Positions 52,207 to 63,110 of a stretch of DNA of 64,000 bases are shown here, piece by piece (positions within the stretch are counted from its first letter, which is position 1; the number at the start of each line of letters is the position of its first letter). The translations under genes were made by a program, and so were the position numbers. A model generated the notes under the pieces. It had not been told where the DNA came from. It was given only the letters and a program-made list of their open reading frames with translations, and made no database searches. Source of the DNA: Phorcus lineatus (Eukaryota > Mollusca > Gastropoda > Trochida > Trochidae); the NCBI GenBank assembly GCA_921293015.1, contig OV121087.1, forward strand, positions 11,110,501 to 11,174,500, in the 5' to 3' direction.

Positions 52207-52706
52207 TTCCTCAATGTCCTTCTCAGACTAACACAGTTTCTATGGAAACTTGTTTCTTCTGTGTTTGCATCTGGTTTCAGAGCAACAGAATCACCCTATA
52301 ATATTAAATAGATATGCATTGTCTTCAAAAGTTAAAATTCACCAAGGTTAATTTCATTCTCCCTCTTTTATTGCAGGCCGTATTTGCTCTCCTCGCAGTT
52401 TTCTGCGCATCTGCTTATGCCAGTTACTATGGCGGCAACTATGGTGGACACTCCGGCGGAGGAGTATATGCTGCTGCCGGAAATGCCCGTGGAGGTTTTG
52501 GTGGCGGTCTTGGAAATGGTTACGGAGGTGGCTATGGCGGTTATGGTGGAGGCTATGGAGGTGGACTCGGCCGTGGTGGATACGGAGGATACGGAAACTA
52601 TGGCGGATACGGAGGAGGACTTGGTGGAGGTCTTGGTGGACGCGGACTCGGTGGACGTGGCGGATATGGCGGATATGGCGGATACGGCGGATACGGTGGA
52701 CATTAA
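51591..52706 (+). CDS. Gly/Tyr-rich secreted protein, gene B
   Basis: Exon 1 is ATG AAG (51591-51596) with donor GTGAGT; the intron is 51597-52376, ending TTATTGCAG; exon 2 is 52377-52706. The product is 111 residues: MKAVFALLAVFCASAYA signal peptide, SYYGGNYGGHSGGG, then Gly/Tyr/Leu/Arg repeats ending GGYGGYGGYGGYGGH. It is nearly identical to gene A except for about ten substituted or inserted residues, mainly an extra GGYGNYGGY. An open frame begins upstream of the acceptor at 52314, but splicing from Met-Lys restores the full signal peptide seen in every paralog, so that upstream ATG is not the start. The intron has gained an interspersed element (52067-52190) and a TA tract. Confidence 0.9.
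52067..52190 (+). mobile_element. Short interspersed element in the gene B intron
   Basis: Inverted counterpart of 40300-40420, again ending at a TA tract. It is absent from the gene A intron, so it inserted after the A/B duplication or was lost from A. Confidence 0.6.
52175..52204. repeat. TA microsatellite
   Basis: Uninterrupted TA repeat at the 3' edge of the intronic element. Confidence 0.85.
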
Positions 52707-52737
52707 ACATCATCCTGTGAATGTGATATTGATATGA

Positions 52738-52743
52738 AATAAA
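52738..52743 (+). terminator. Polyadenylation signal of gene B
   Basis: ATGAAATAAAGATATC, 32 bases after the stop codon. Confidence 0.75.
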
Positions 52744-53642
52744 GATATCAAGTAATATTTCATTTGTTCTTGGTTCTCTATGGTATTTTGAATGGAAACA
52801 AATTGATTTGATAACCTTCAGGAGTCAACCAAAATCAGTTACTATTCTTTTGCAATCTTATTCTACGGTTACTAAGCCAGGATAAGCATACGAAATCTCA
52901 AATCCAAGTAAGTGTAACAACGTCAAGATCATATATTTTGTTGATACTTTCATTTTTACCTGATTGACGACTTGACATAATATACATATCATAATTTTAT
53001 GTTCATTAAAATGTCTAATACCAATGAAGAAGCCTTTAAATCACCACGATTTACATCTGCGATCATTTGGTTGCCTAAGATTTGTTACAATGTTTTAACA
53101 ATCGGACTTGTGGCTGTCATGACCCATTCTTAAACGTATGACAAAAACACATTTCAATAAACATGAAATGGTCAGTCTGCAACGACCCCATTGAACTTTA
53201 ACACACAAAGATCTGCGGCGTTTACTTTTTATTACTTTCTAGCTTTTCTATTTAACATGTTTATCACAAAATAAGAAATCTGGAAGAAGTTTTTTCATTA
53301 GTTGATAAAATGTCTCCATAAATCAAAAAGGGTTACATATCTATGATTATGTTTGCGTTGACTATTTGAGCAGAAATTATTACAAATAAAGATTGTTACT
53401 ACCTAAATACTTATGTATTTTCTGTGTGGAAAGGAATAATCGTTATCTATTATACATGTACTAATACCTAATACTTTTTAGTGATAATGAAAATGTTAAC
53501 AAAATGTTGTTGACAGTAAACTGCCTTTAAAACCACACGCTAAAGACTTAGTATGTTGTCTTTCAAATATATACTACTACTTACTATGCCTTCAATATGT
53601 AATCAGATAACTAGAATGGGCATAGGTACATCAATCTTGCCA

Positions 53643-54070
53643 TTATAATAATAATAATAGTCTATTTGTAAGGCGCTTTTCCATGCGCAGTACATGCTCA
53701 AAGCGCACACAGGAACAAGAGAATAGGGATTTGAACTTATTTTGATAATGCAAGTCTGTAGAAATATGTCTTAGGTACATGCAGAAAGAGGAATAGTCGT
53801 TACAGAGTCGTATTTCTTCAAGAAGACTATTCCAGGCTGTTGCAGCAGAATGTTCGAATGATCTTTGGCCAAATTGTTTGGTGCGGACACGAGGGACAAC
53901 AAGTAGTCTCTTGTTCTCAGATCTGAGGGATTTAGTTGGCTGGTAGACAAGTAGGAGGCTGCTATGATATGCAGGAGCCATTCCTGAAAGACACTTAAAT
54001 GAGAGGCAACATAGTTTATAAGTAATTCTGTATTCAATTGGGAGCCAGTGAAGTGATTGCAAAACTGGAG
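53643..54070 (-). mobile_element. 5'-truncated LINE (L2/CR1-like ORF2 C-terminus)
   Basis: The minus strand encodes the C-terminal part of a non-LTR reverse transcriptase: LHWLPIEYRITYKLCCLSF, LLVVPRVRTKQFGQRSF and TAWNSLLEEIR are the hallmark blocks after the RT domain in L2/CR1-like LINEs. It reads open to a 3' tail GCGCTTTGAGCATGTACTGC...GGAAAAGCGCC and a (TTA)n end at 53643-53658, typical of this group. Everything 5' of the last 140 codons is missing, as expected for target-primed truncation. Flanking sequence is continuous with copy A (45755-45765), so the insertion is precise and younger than, or lost from, the other copy. Confidence 0.8.
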
Positions 54071-54186
54071 ATATTACTGCTAATGGTCATGTGAGAGTAG
54101 GAATTGATAGAACAAATAAAATCAGAACTATGTAAGTCCAAAGAAGTCAAAAAGTCCAACGAAAGGCCATCAAATCTGTCATTCAT

Positions 54187-55560
54187 TTTAACCACCATGA
54201 CTCTAAAGGAAGGATTAAGGGCTGTTATTAACATATAACAACATGTTATTATCAGTTTCTAGGCATACTGAGAATAACAGATTATTTAAACATGGATACA
54301 TCGCTGGAAGGGCTGCCCTTGTTAGGGACCTATCACGCCGAGCTACTACAAAATTATCCAATGTCATTATCAATGACAATTGGTGCAATGAACCAATCCG
54401 AGTTACTGTGAATCAGATGTTGATACGTAGGCGGGATACATGCCAAAAATATCTGCTAATAAACAAAGCCTTATAGAAGCCGAAGTAAATCACCTGTGCA
54501 ACGTATTCATCCAGTACACCTAGAACAACAGTCACATCAGCACATGTATAGAGAATCTCACCAAAGTGTCTCCTGATATCAAATATATCACCACGAGTTT
54601 CTAAACGTTACAAATATCCAAGGCTTGCCAAAACTATTTTCCCATATCAGCGATGATATTAAAATCTATTATCAAAGCAATGTCTACTTAGGATCACATA
54701 TTTCATGATAAAGACAATTAGAATTAGAAAAGAATGTTGATTTAAAGTTTAATGAACAAAATATTCCAAAGCTTGGTTCACATAAGTTTGTATGAAGCTT
54801 TGACGTCACTTACTTTCCACTGCACACTCACAAAGCTTCAAATCTTGAGTTAACTAACGGTTTTGTTTACTTTCTGTTTAATTAAATCAAAGAGTGTTGA
54901 TATTTGATATCAGAAGGCATGAGGGTGAGATTCTATTTATCATCCAAAATCATTTTTCATTTCGATTCCGTGAAAAATGTATATTTCTGCACAACTCTGA
55001 GAGTCTCTGAGTGCGGTGATCCATTTAAGAAACTTAGGACAACAGCCAATAAGACATCGCAAGGTCACCAACATAGATTGCCATTCACAGATTACAAAAG
55101 GCATTTGGTTCAATGTTAAAAATGCACTGAAAAAAATAAACAAAAATATTATTTTTCATCGAATATTTCGAGTTTAATGAAATTTAATTAAAGCAAATTA
55201 TATCTATATATTAACAATATTATTATGATCAAAATAAATTCTGCTAAGCCTAAATTTAGTCAACCAATACTCCATATCAAATTAGTTAGGCTAGGCAACA
55301 AATGTCAATATGCAACATTTTACTTGAACTAGGTTTTACGGTATTGTTGAAATGTTGATAGAGAGATCATGAGAGATATATCTTAAGATTGATAATTCAA
55401 TAATACGTTAGTAAACAAATTTTGTTACCATAGTTAATTTGTCTTTTTTAATAAAACGGTGTCGTGTTATAAAATACTGACATCAATATTTTGTCAATAT
55501 TTTGTCTTGCTTGCACAATTTATTTGTTTAATAAAGAACAAGGACAATTACCGTAAGTCC
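54187..55560. other. Spacer between B and C
   Basis: No supported gene. A 77-codon open frame at 54243-54476 has somewhat coding-like composition (HTENNRLFKHGYIAGRAAL) but no homology I recognise; it may be transposon debris. Confidence 0.3.
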
Positions 55561-56484
55561 AACTTACTTACCAAATTTGTTTTGCTTATGTGTTCCAATT
55601 TTAGATGTTTCTGAAGATATCTAATCCAAATAAACTTCTTTCAATAACGTTTTAGGATAGTCCTCTTGATGCCCGTTATGAAAATGATGCGTCATCATAT
55701 TCATACATACATATGTACCGTCTAAAATTTTAAAATCACACCTTACTCCATTGAAATTTTGTACTTAGCAAAATATTTTCGTCATAAGTTGGAATTCCCG
55801 TTTTTGTAGAAATCTGTTCTACTTGGACCAACATTAAAACTCATTGTTTCAATTACTGATGCCCATCATATTGGTGCTATCATTATCCTATACCAGAATT
55901 AAACGCAATGCATATCAGCAACAGTATTTTACTTCCCTTCTATACAATTACAAAGGGGCACAAATAAGCTGGAACATCATTGGCGTTCAACTTTCTTTGA
56001 CAAAAAAAAAGAATAAAAATGCCACATTCATACCACTATATTTATTGCCGGTTGTAAGTGCAATAAATGCAGCTCTCGCAATGAGCTAACCTCAGATGAT
56101 GAAATTGAGCAGAAGCATGAATACGTATCTGAATTAAGGGTTGAGCAATTTTTTTCTTTTTTTGAAAGCTGACTTTTTATCATCATAATTTTAATGAGAT
56201 CTTCAAAAGAAGTTTTAAATGACGCTCCAGATGTTCTGTGATCATACATTTAAGCTTTAAATGATTATAAAGGGTTCTTTTTATGAGATGACCATATATT
56301 GCATCATAGGAAAGAAGAATTAAAATTTCGCTATTTTTTATATTTGCATAATGATGAAGTGCACTTTTGTTTGAACGTTACTTTTATACCGTTTTCAAAA
56401 CTTATTCCTCTAACATTTAAAAAAATCGTTTTTATGATGTCGACTTATGAGAAAAATATTTTATTTATTGTTTGACAGAAGTTG

Positions 56485-56492
56485 TATATAAG
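56485..56492 (+). promoter_or_regulatory. TATA box of gene C
   Basis: GTTGTATATAAGGATCGAGG; TATATAAG lies 65 bases before the ATG. Confidence 0.85.
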
Positions 56493-56549
56493 GATCGAGG
56501 TTAATCAGTGTCTGCACAGGATTCCTGCAGACCAACACCAAGTCACATC

Positions 56550-57657
56550 ATGAAGGTGAGTGTCATCTAGAACGAAATATTTGAACTCTAATTTAAACAT
56601 TAAAGAGCTTGCGTTGGAAAACATTTGTAGAATGATAATTGAGCAAAACAAAATCATTGGTCTTTCTTTGTTAGGAAAAAAGATTTCTTTCAATGGACAA
56701 ATACATCAAGAAAGTTTTTATATGCATATGGTTTGATTTATTGATGTTCTCTTCTGTACATCACAGTACGGTTTGTACACAAAACGTTTAACAGGTACGG
56801 TACATATGCTATTGGAAATATAAATCATCATAAATTAATGATTACACAAGTATTTTAAAAGAACAAAGATCTTTTAAGAAAACTTTAATATGCTATATTC
56901 TTTAGCTTTACATGATTATAATTCTTATCTTGCTGTTCTCATGGATAGTTGGCAATGAATAACGTGATTTAATTCTTGGACATTTAAAGCTACTTGTTAA
57001 TTCCCTCAAAGTGGCGTTGAGACACATACTTGACAATGACCTGGTTAAGCAAGTAATACATTGAAGAAATGTAAAAGTAAAGTTCGTGCATAAGTATTTT
57101 AGACTTAACATGAGGTGTTATTCAAAAGTAAACTGACCCACCATGGTTTGAAAGGCAATTAAGTAATATTGATTAGAACGAGCTACGTGATGTAGTTAGT
57201 TTTAATCTGTTTGGTGCAAACTCTGACTTTTAAAACTTGAAAAGCTCAGTTGGCGATACATGTATATGAATTGACATTTGAATCACTTGAAAGTTTACTT
57301 TAAGATGTAAATGACATCATAATTTTCTTGTTTCAGACCGTTTTCGCTCTCCTCGCAGTTTTCTGCGCATCTGCTTATGCCAGTTACTATGGCGGCAACT
57401 ACGGTGGCAACCCGGCCGGAAGCGTGTATGCTTCAGCCGGAAGTAGCTACAACAACGGTGTAGGATATGGTGCCGGTCTTGGAAACGGCGTTGGTTACGG
57501 AGGTCTTGGTTACAGCGGCTATGGCGGATATGGTGCAGGCTTTGGCGCTGGACACGGCCGTGGCGGATACGGAGGATATGGCAACTATGGTGGATACGGA
57601 GCTGGACTTGGTGGAGGTCTTGTCGGACGTGGATATGGTGGATACGGTGGACACTAA
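56550..57657 (+). CDS. Gly/Tyr-rich secreted protein, gene C
   Basis: Exon 1 is ATG AAG (56550-56555) with donor GTGAGT; the intron is 56556-57336, ending TTGTTTCAG; exon 2 is 57337-57657. The product is 108 residues. The signal peptide is MKTVFALLAVFCASAYA. The mature chain starts SYYGGNYGGNPAGSVYASAG, continues SSYNNGVGYGAGLGNGVGYG, and finishes in Gly/Tyr repeats with GGYGGYGNYGGYGAG and GGYGGH. It differs from A/B by the NPAGSVYASAGSSYNN block and by Ala in place of some Gly. Same inferred role as A and B. The conserved stop-to-AATAAA spacing and intact frame mark it as functional. Confidence 0.9.
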
Positions 57658-57688
57658 TCATCATCCTGTGAATGTGATATTGATATGT

Positions 57689-57694
57689 AATAAA
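57689..57694 (+). terminator. Polyadenylation signal of gene C
   Basis: ATGTAATAAAGATATT, 32 bases after the stop codon. Confidence 0.75.
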
Positions 57695-57710
57695 GATATT
57701 ACGTAACATT

Positions 57711-58880
57711 TATTTGTCCTTGTCCTATTCTGAAAACGAACCACATGATTTAAAAAGCCTTTGGTCCAGACTTTCCTGTGATCAGGAATCGACAGCCTGA
57801 TAGATTGTGTTGACAGTGGCTGAAGTGACTTGCCCAGGGAGACGACACAGTGCAAGACTGTTTTAAAGATGTTTTGATTATTACCTAGGCCATTACAATT
57901 TTTAAAGGTACCAGCAGCAAGGTATAGCAGCATAAACAAAATATCTATCAGAAAAACAATAACTTCTATAAGGTGAGAAAATAAAAGATATCACAAATAC
58001 TTCTTATGTATCAAATAATTGTACTCACTGAAACTCTACACAGATTAAAATACTTTTTATCCGAAAATTAATTTCCTTTCCTTCACATCTTAGGTCATAT
58101 ATAAAAATAAATTAAACAAAATTGTTTTCTTTTATCAGATATGCACACACTGATAACATAAGAGGCAATTATAGAAAGTGAAAAAGGTTTGTTCATGAGA
58201 CTACATAGCTAAGAGACCATGGTTGCTAAATACAGCATTATTACCTTTGTAATTGTTCAGACAGTACAAACATTGATGGAATGACATTATATTATTTGAT
58301 GAAAGTATAAGGGAAAGAGGGACGTTCGAATATCGTTAAAAATATCAAAATGAATTGCAATATTCTGACTTACTTTCATGTCATACATTACAATCTTTCT
58401 TTTTTTCTGTCAAAAACTGACATCACTTGTATTCCATACATGACAACAATTAGGCTGTGTAACGAAAGACATAAACGTTGACGATTTTCAAAAGATGTAA
58501 TCCAAAAATCGAAATGCGTTTCAAAACGTTCTTTGTGAATTTAAAGGGTTATATATACCCCTCTCTTATGTGAATACAATTAGTTGGATTTTTGAGAAAA
58601 AAGAAACACATCATCGCTTAACGACCTAATTTTCATGAATAATGTGAAATTAATAAGGCTTCAATCACGTTTTGGTCACCACTAGGAGATGGAACTTAAG
58701 AAATTCGTTTCAAAACCATCTTATGAAAGAAAAACTGCATTTTCATAGTGGCGAGGTGTATCATATGACAGACGTCTTCCCTTTTTAAAAGCATAATTTG
58801 CGTAAATGATGTGAGATAATCTGTTTAATTTCCCTGTAGATTAGTATATGTCGTTAAAACATTAAATCGTCTTGCGAGGC
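57711..58880. other. Spacer between C and D
   Basis: No supported gene or element; AT-rich. Confidence 0.35.
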
Positions 58881-58971
58881 AACTGTTTGCTAATTGATAG
58901 AAGTTGTATGTATGGGCAGATGTTTGTCAATGTCTTTGCAGGATTCCTGCAGACCTACAGCAAGTCACATC

Positions 58972-59934
58972 ATGAAGGTGAGTTTCAACCACTACTTTCC
59001 CCCTTTCTCCAAAACATCAATTACACTAATGCATATTGATAACAATACTTTAGCTATTTGGGCTTAGCGCTGCTAACTATTCCCCCAAATGTAAGAACAG
59101 CATCTCAGGTAAAAATCAGGGAATTCTCAGAGGAAAATGTTAGGCACAACATTATGAAAGATTACGTAATCATCTAGGATTTTCGGAAAATGATTTTCAT
59201 TCAAATAGCGTTTTAATAATTGTCATTCAAATAGCATTTTAATACTTGCATTTGCAAAATCCTGGCCTTTTTGCGGCTCAAAGGAATATTGTATTTTAGA
59301 ATGTGAAAAACGTGTGGGATTTTTTACCTCTGTCTCAATTTTCTATATCCTTTTGGACGCAAAAAGCGCCCTTTCCCTATAAGCGCCCCCTTAGTACATT
59401 TGTAACTCAAAATAAAATAAGAGCCTCCTAATAACTTTAACTATGTGACGGAAGTCGCAATTAAAACATCATTAGTCATGGAGCAACAAGTTTAGTCTTC
59501 TATGTATCTAAATTTACATGCAAAAAAACGTCCTCGTGTGTTTTCATCCAATAGATTACAAATAACAGAACACTTGTAAACTCCAACATTTAATCTAATT
59601 AACATGCTTGATTCTTTTCTGCTCATGCTAGTTTCCGCCATGGCGGACGTGGCGGCAACAGAGGCCGTAACTCAACCAGATGTTTTTATGCTGCCACCAT
59701 CAACTACAAAGAGGATATGGTTACGGTCTATGAAACAGTCTCGGCTATGGCAGATAAGGCAAAAATACAATGAATGCAATGGAGCCGTTCTTGGTCAGGG
59801 CGGATAGGTAGGACAATGCAATTATGTCGGATACGGAGGAGAGTTCGCCAGAGGTCTTGGTGGACGTAGTGTTTGCGGACGAGGTCTTCGTTGACGGAGA
59901 TATGGTGGACAAGGTGGTTGCGGTGGACAATTAA
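58972..59934 (+). pseudogene. Gly/Tyr-rich secreted protein, decayed member D
   Basis: The leader, ATG AAG and donor GTGAGT (58972-58983) are well preserved, as is CAGGATTCCTGCAGACC upstream, but the TATA box has changed to TGTATGTATGGG. Exon 2 is recognisable from about 59612: TTTTCTGCTCATGCTAG corresponds to TTTTCTGCGCATCTGCTTATGCCAG of the paralogs, with deletions in the signal peptide region. Later pieces encode scattered paralog fragments (GGYGGEFARGLGGR-like, ending GGQ then a stop). No single frame spans it: frameshifts and stop codons such as TGA at 59782-59784 interrupt it. AATAAA follows at 59964-59969. A decayed host paralog, older than E's lesion. Confidence 0.8.
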
Positions 59935-59963
59935 GCACATTCTGAACCTCAAACTTATCATGA

Positions 59964-59969
59964 AATAAA
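59964..59969 (+). terminator. Relic polyadenylation signal of D
   Basis: GAAATAAAATAAC, 30 bases past the residual stop codon. Confidence 0.5.
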
Positions 59970-59984
59970 ATAACATCATGAGCA

Positions 59985-60395
59985 TCATGACAGTGTTATC
60001 ATTTACTTACATGCATGCGAGAAATAATGATAGTTTCCTCTTTAGCTGCGGATAAAAGGAATAAGTAATGAAAAAGATAAAACATTTTTGATAAACGAAT
60101 ACTAAACTAGGAACATTTAATGAAAAAAGATTTTAAAAAAAAAGCTACAGTACTATTATACCCACCATTTAGATAGAGAGTTAGTCTATAGAGTGCCCAC
60201 TATTATCGACCGGAACTGATAAAGTGGAAAAGAACAGTTTTGCTTTGTGGAAAAACTACCCATTAGTTTTGTTTTAGATTGACACCTATGTTGCAAATTA
60301 TCTGAAAAAATCAGGTAGGTAATGCTTGATAGGGGAACAGGATATGATTAAACCCCTGGAATTAACTCACCCTTTTCTAGTTTATCATCGGCGTC

Positions 60396-60459
<64 letters not shown>

Positions 60460-61179
60460 AAACTGAAAACAGGAATTCTATTCACTAGCAAAAATGCTCT
60501 CGCTGATATCTTATTTGCAAATTTGCTATCTTTGTTCTTCTGATTGCATTGGCTATATTAATTCATTGCCAAATAAAATACAACCTAGCTCAACCTTCCT
60601 TCAGTGAAATACAGTTATTCTTTTGCTTGAATTTCTTTATCAATACAAACTGAACTCCAAAAGACATGTTACACCTCTTCAAATTGGAATATGATAAAAG
60701 GTTATGCGCTCAGCGAAACTTGGTTTGTCGCGTTATAACATTCCATAATTTTAGTTTTTTGTGCTAGAATAATAGTCTTGAAAATTTATTGATAGTTATG
60801 TCCTCCCCATATTCTTTATTGGTAGGGCCATTTGTCTTTTTTCGATCATAGAAAATGGAAGTGAAACTTTTAAAAAAGTAATAAAATTAGCCAAAATGTT
60901 ATTGTCTACTTTGAAAATGCATGCACGTTTGTTTGAAATGAAATTAGTTATTTTTTGGATAAGTTTTATTTTTTAAACAATGTAACAGAGTAAGTAAAGT
61001 ATTTTATTTTAGCACAAGAGACTAAACTTATGGGATGTAAAAACACAACAAACCATGCACTAATTTTTTGCTTAAGAAACAAGCACCGCAAATGCTGCAT
61101 GCCCAACTTACCTTAAACCGATTTCGTTTTGCTTAGGAAATTCAATTATTAATGTTCCTGCTGATCATCAATCTGATTT
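59985..61179. other. Spacer between D and E
   Basis: No supported gene. It contains the CAT microsatellite listed separately. Confidence 0.35.
60396..60459 (+). repeat. CAT/ATC trinucleotide microsatellite
   Basis: About 20 units with one CAC interruption. Confidence 0.95.
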
Positions 61180-61967
61180 GGCTAACTTAACTTGACGTTT
61201 TTAGAAGAGTTCTCTTGAGGCCGGTTGTAAAACGATGTAATCTATTTCGTAAATACTATCATAGATTTTAAAATCATATCTTCGTCTTCAGTGGTGATTT
61301 ACTGTGACGCAGGATAACCTGGTAAAAGTTCGTTCGCCAAAGATTGCAGTCCCCCATTTAGTAGAAACCTATTCTAGATGTACCAAGATTAAAATGTCAG
61401 TATTTTCATTACTGATAAATCGAGCATATATAATGCATAGCGACAACCGCTTTCCTTCTCTATAAGTACATGCATACGTTCAAAATTACTCCCTCTGCAT
61501 AAAAATGCCACATAAATGATGACTTTAAGGACTCTTTATTACCGTTATTAGGTGCATTAAATGCAGCCCTCGCAATAAGTTCTAACCTCAGATGACGAAA
61601 TCTTGCAGAACAAACATAGAACAAACATCTAAGTCAAGAGGTCAGAATTTATTTAATTTTTTTTATCAATACTATTTCAATAGATCATGAAAAGAAGAAT
61701 CAAATAACACTCCAAATTTTCTTGTCATCATATATTTAAGGCATCAGTGATTTTTAAATGATTTTTCTTATGTGCTAACCATGCATTGCATAAAAGGAAT
61801 GAATTTTTTTGCTTTTTCTTTATATTTGCATTAATGATGAAACGTACCTTTGTACGTATATTATTTTTATGCCGCTGCCAAAACTTTATCCTCTACAATT
61901 TAAAAAATTCATTTAATGATGTCGACTTATGAGGCAAATGTATGTTTTTATTGTTTGATAGAAATTG

Positions 61968-61975
61968 TATAAAAG
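61968..61975 (+). promoter_or_regulatory. TATA box of gene E
   Basis: AATTGTATAAAAGGACAGAGG; TATAAAAG lies 65 bases before the ATG. It differs from TATATAAG in A-C. Confidence 0.8.
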
Positions 61976-62032
61976 GACAGAGGTTTATCAATGTCTTCAC
62001 AGGATTCCTGCAGAACTACACCAAGTCACATC

Positions 62033-62973
62033 ATGAAGGTGAGTGTCAACTTAAAGAAAACTTTGACCTACGCTAACTTTGAGCTAACATTTGTGGAATG
62101 ATAATTTAGCAAACAAGATTTATTGGTCTAACAAACTTAAATATTTCAATAGAATAGCATGCTTTTTAAATGAAATTGATTTGATTCATTCCAGTTCTCT
62201 TTATCAAATAATCATGTCACTTTAGTACATTTGATTAACAAACCTTTGTTGTTATCTACATAAACAGTGCATATGTTATCAACAACATAAATCACCAAAG
62301 GTTATTATAATTAATATTACATATAGATTTTATAAACATTCGGATGATGTACAAAAACCTTTTATATGCTATATTCTTTAACTTTCATGGATTAAAATTC
62401 CTATCTTGCTTTGAGCAACTTGATGAGTCTCTGCAAGTAACGTTTAGAATATATTCCAATGGCATGGTCAAACAAGTTCCAAATTTTTTAGAAGGAAGAT
62501 GAGTTGGTTATGCAATACAGACTGATTACAATAGTTTGAAAAGCGATTGAGTAATATTGATTAGACGAGTTAATGTAGTTAGTCTTCATCTTTTTGTACG
62601 CAAGCTCTGATTTTTAAAACTACAAAAGCTCAGTTGGCTATACATTCCTTTGAACTGACACTTTCAGGTATATGACCTTAATAAATCGTGAAAATTGTAG
62701 CCTTCACAAACTGACATCATCCTTTTCTTGTCGCAGGCCGTTTTCGTTCTCCTCGCAGTTTTCTGCGCATCTGCTTATGCCAGTTACTATGGCGGCAACT
62801 ACGGTGGCAACCCAGCCGGAAGCGTTTATGCTTCAGCCGGAAGTAGCTACAACAACGGTGTAGGATATGGTGCCGGTCTTGGAAACGGCGTTGGTTACGG
62901 AGGAAACGGTCTTGGTTACAGCGGCTATGGCGGCTATGGTGCAGGCTATGGCGCTGGACTTGGCCGTGGTTGA
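62033..62973 (+). CDS. Gly/Tyr-rich secreted protein, gene E, shortened by an internal stop
   Basis: Exon 1 is ATG AAG (62033-62038) with donor GTGAGT; the intron is 62039-62736, ending TGTCGCAG; exon 2 starts at 62737. The frame encodes MKAVFVLLAVFCASAYA, then SYYGGNYGGNPAGSVYASAG like gene C, and meets TGA at 62971-62973, giving 80 residues ending GLGRG. The same frame stays open afterwards (YGGYGNYGGYGAG... to SGH) until TAG at 63061-63063, which would make 110 residues. The paralogs have GGA (Gly) at this codon, so a single G-to-T change explains the stop. Signal peptide, splice sites, TATA box and AATAAA are intact, so transcription is likely. It is either a recent pseudogene, a nonsense allele, or a shortened but still useful Gly-rich protein. 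Confidence 0.75.
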
Positions 62974-63094
62974 TACGGAGGATACGGAAACTATGGTGGA
63001 TACGGAGCTGGACTTGGTGGAGGTCTTGGAGGACGTGGATATGGCAGATACAGTGGACACTAGTCATCATCCTGTGAATGTGATATTGATATGT

Positions 63095-63100
63095 AATAAA
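63095..63100 (+). terminator. Polyadenylation signal of gene E
   Basis: ATGTAATAAAGATATT, 31 bases after the original TAG stop. Confidence 0.75.
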
Positions 63101-63110
63101 GATATTAAGT

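Larger units (their letters stand above)
47803..54186 (+). repeat. Segmental duplication, copy B
   Basis: Tandem, direct-orientation counterpart of 38998-45870. B-specific features are an insertion of about 130 bp near 50940-51070, an insertion of roughly 340 bp in the gene B intron (51858-52200), and a LINE fragment at 53643-54070. Most of the 41060-41915 sequence of copy A is absent. Confidence 0.85.
55600..57710 (+). repeat. Older tandem duplication unit, copy C
   Basis: Upstream and intronic sequence matches 61180-63110 (copy E) with more divergence and indels than A versus B: for example TCCTCTTGATGCCCGTT / TCTCTTGAGGCCGGTT, and AAATGCAGCTCTCGCAATGAG / AAATGCAGCCCTCGCAATAAG. Confidence 0.7.
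61180..63110 (+). repeat. Older tandem duplication unit, copy E
   Basis: Counterpart of 55600-57710 in the same orientation; promoter, exons and 3' untranslated region align well, the intron less so. Confidence 0.7.
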
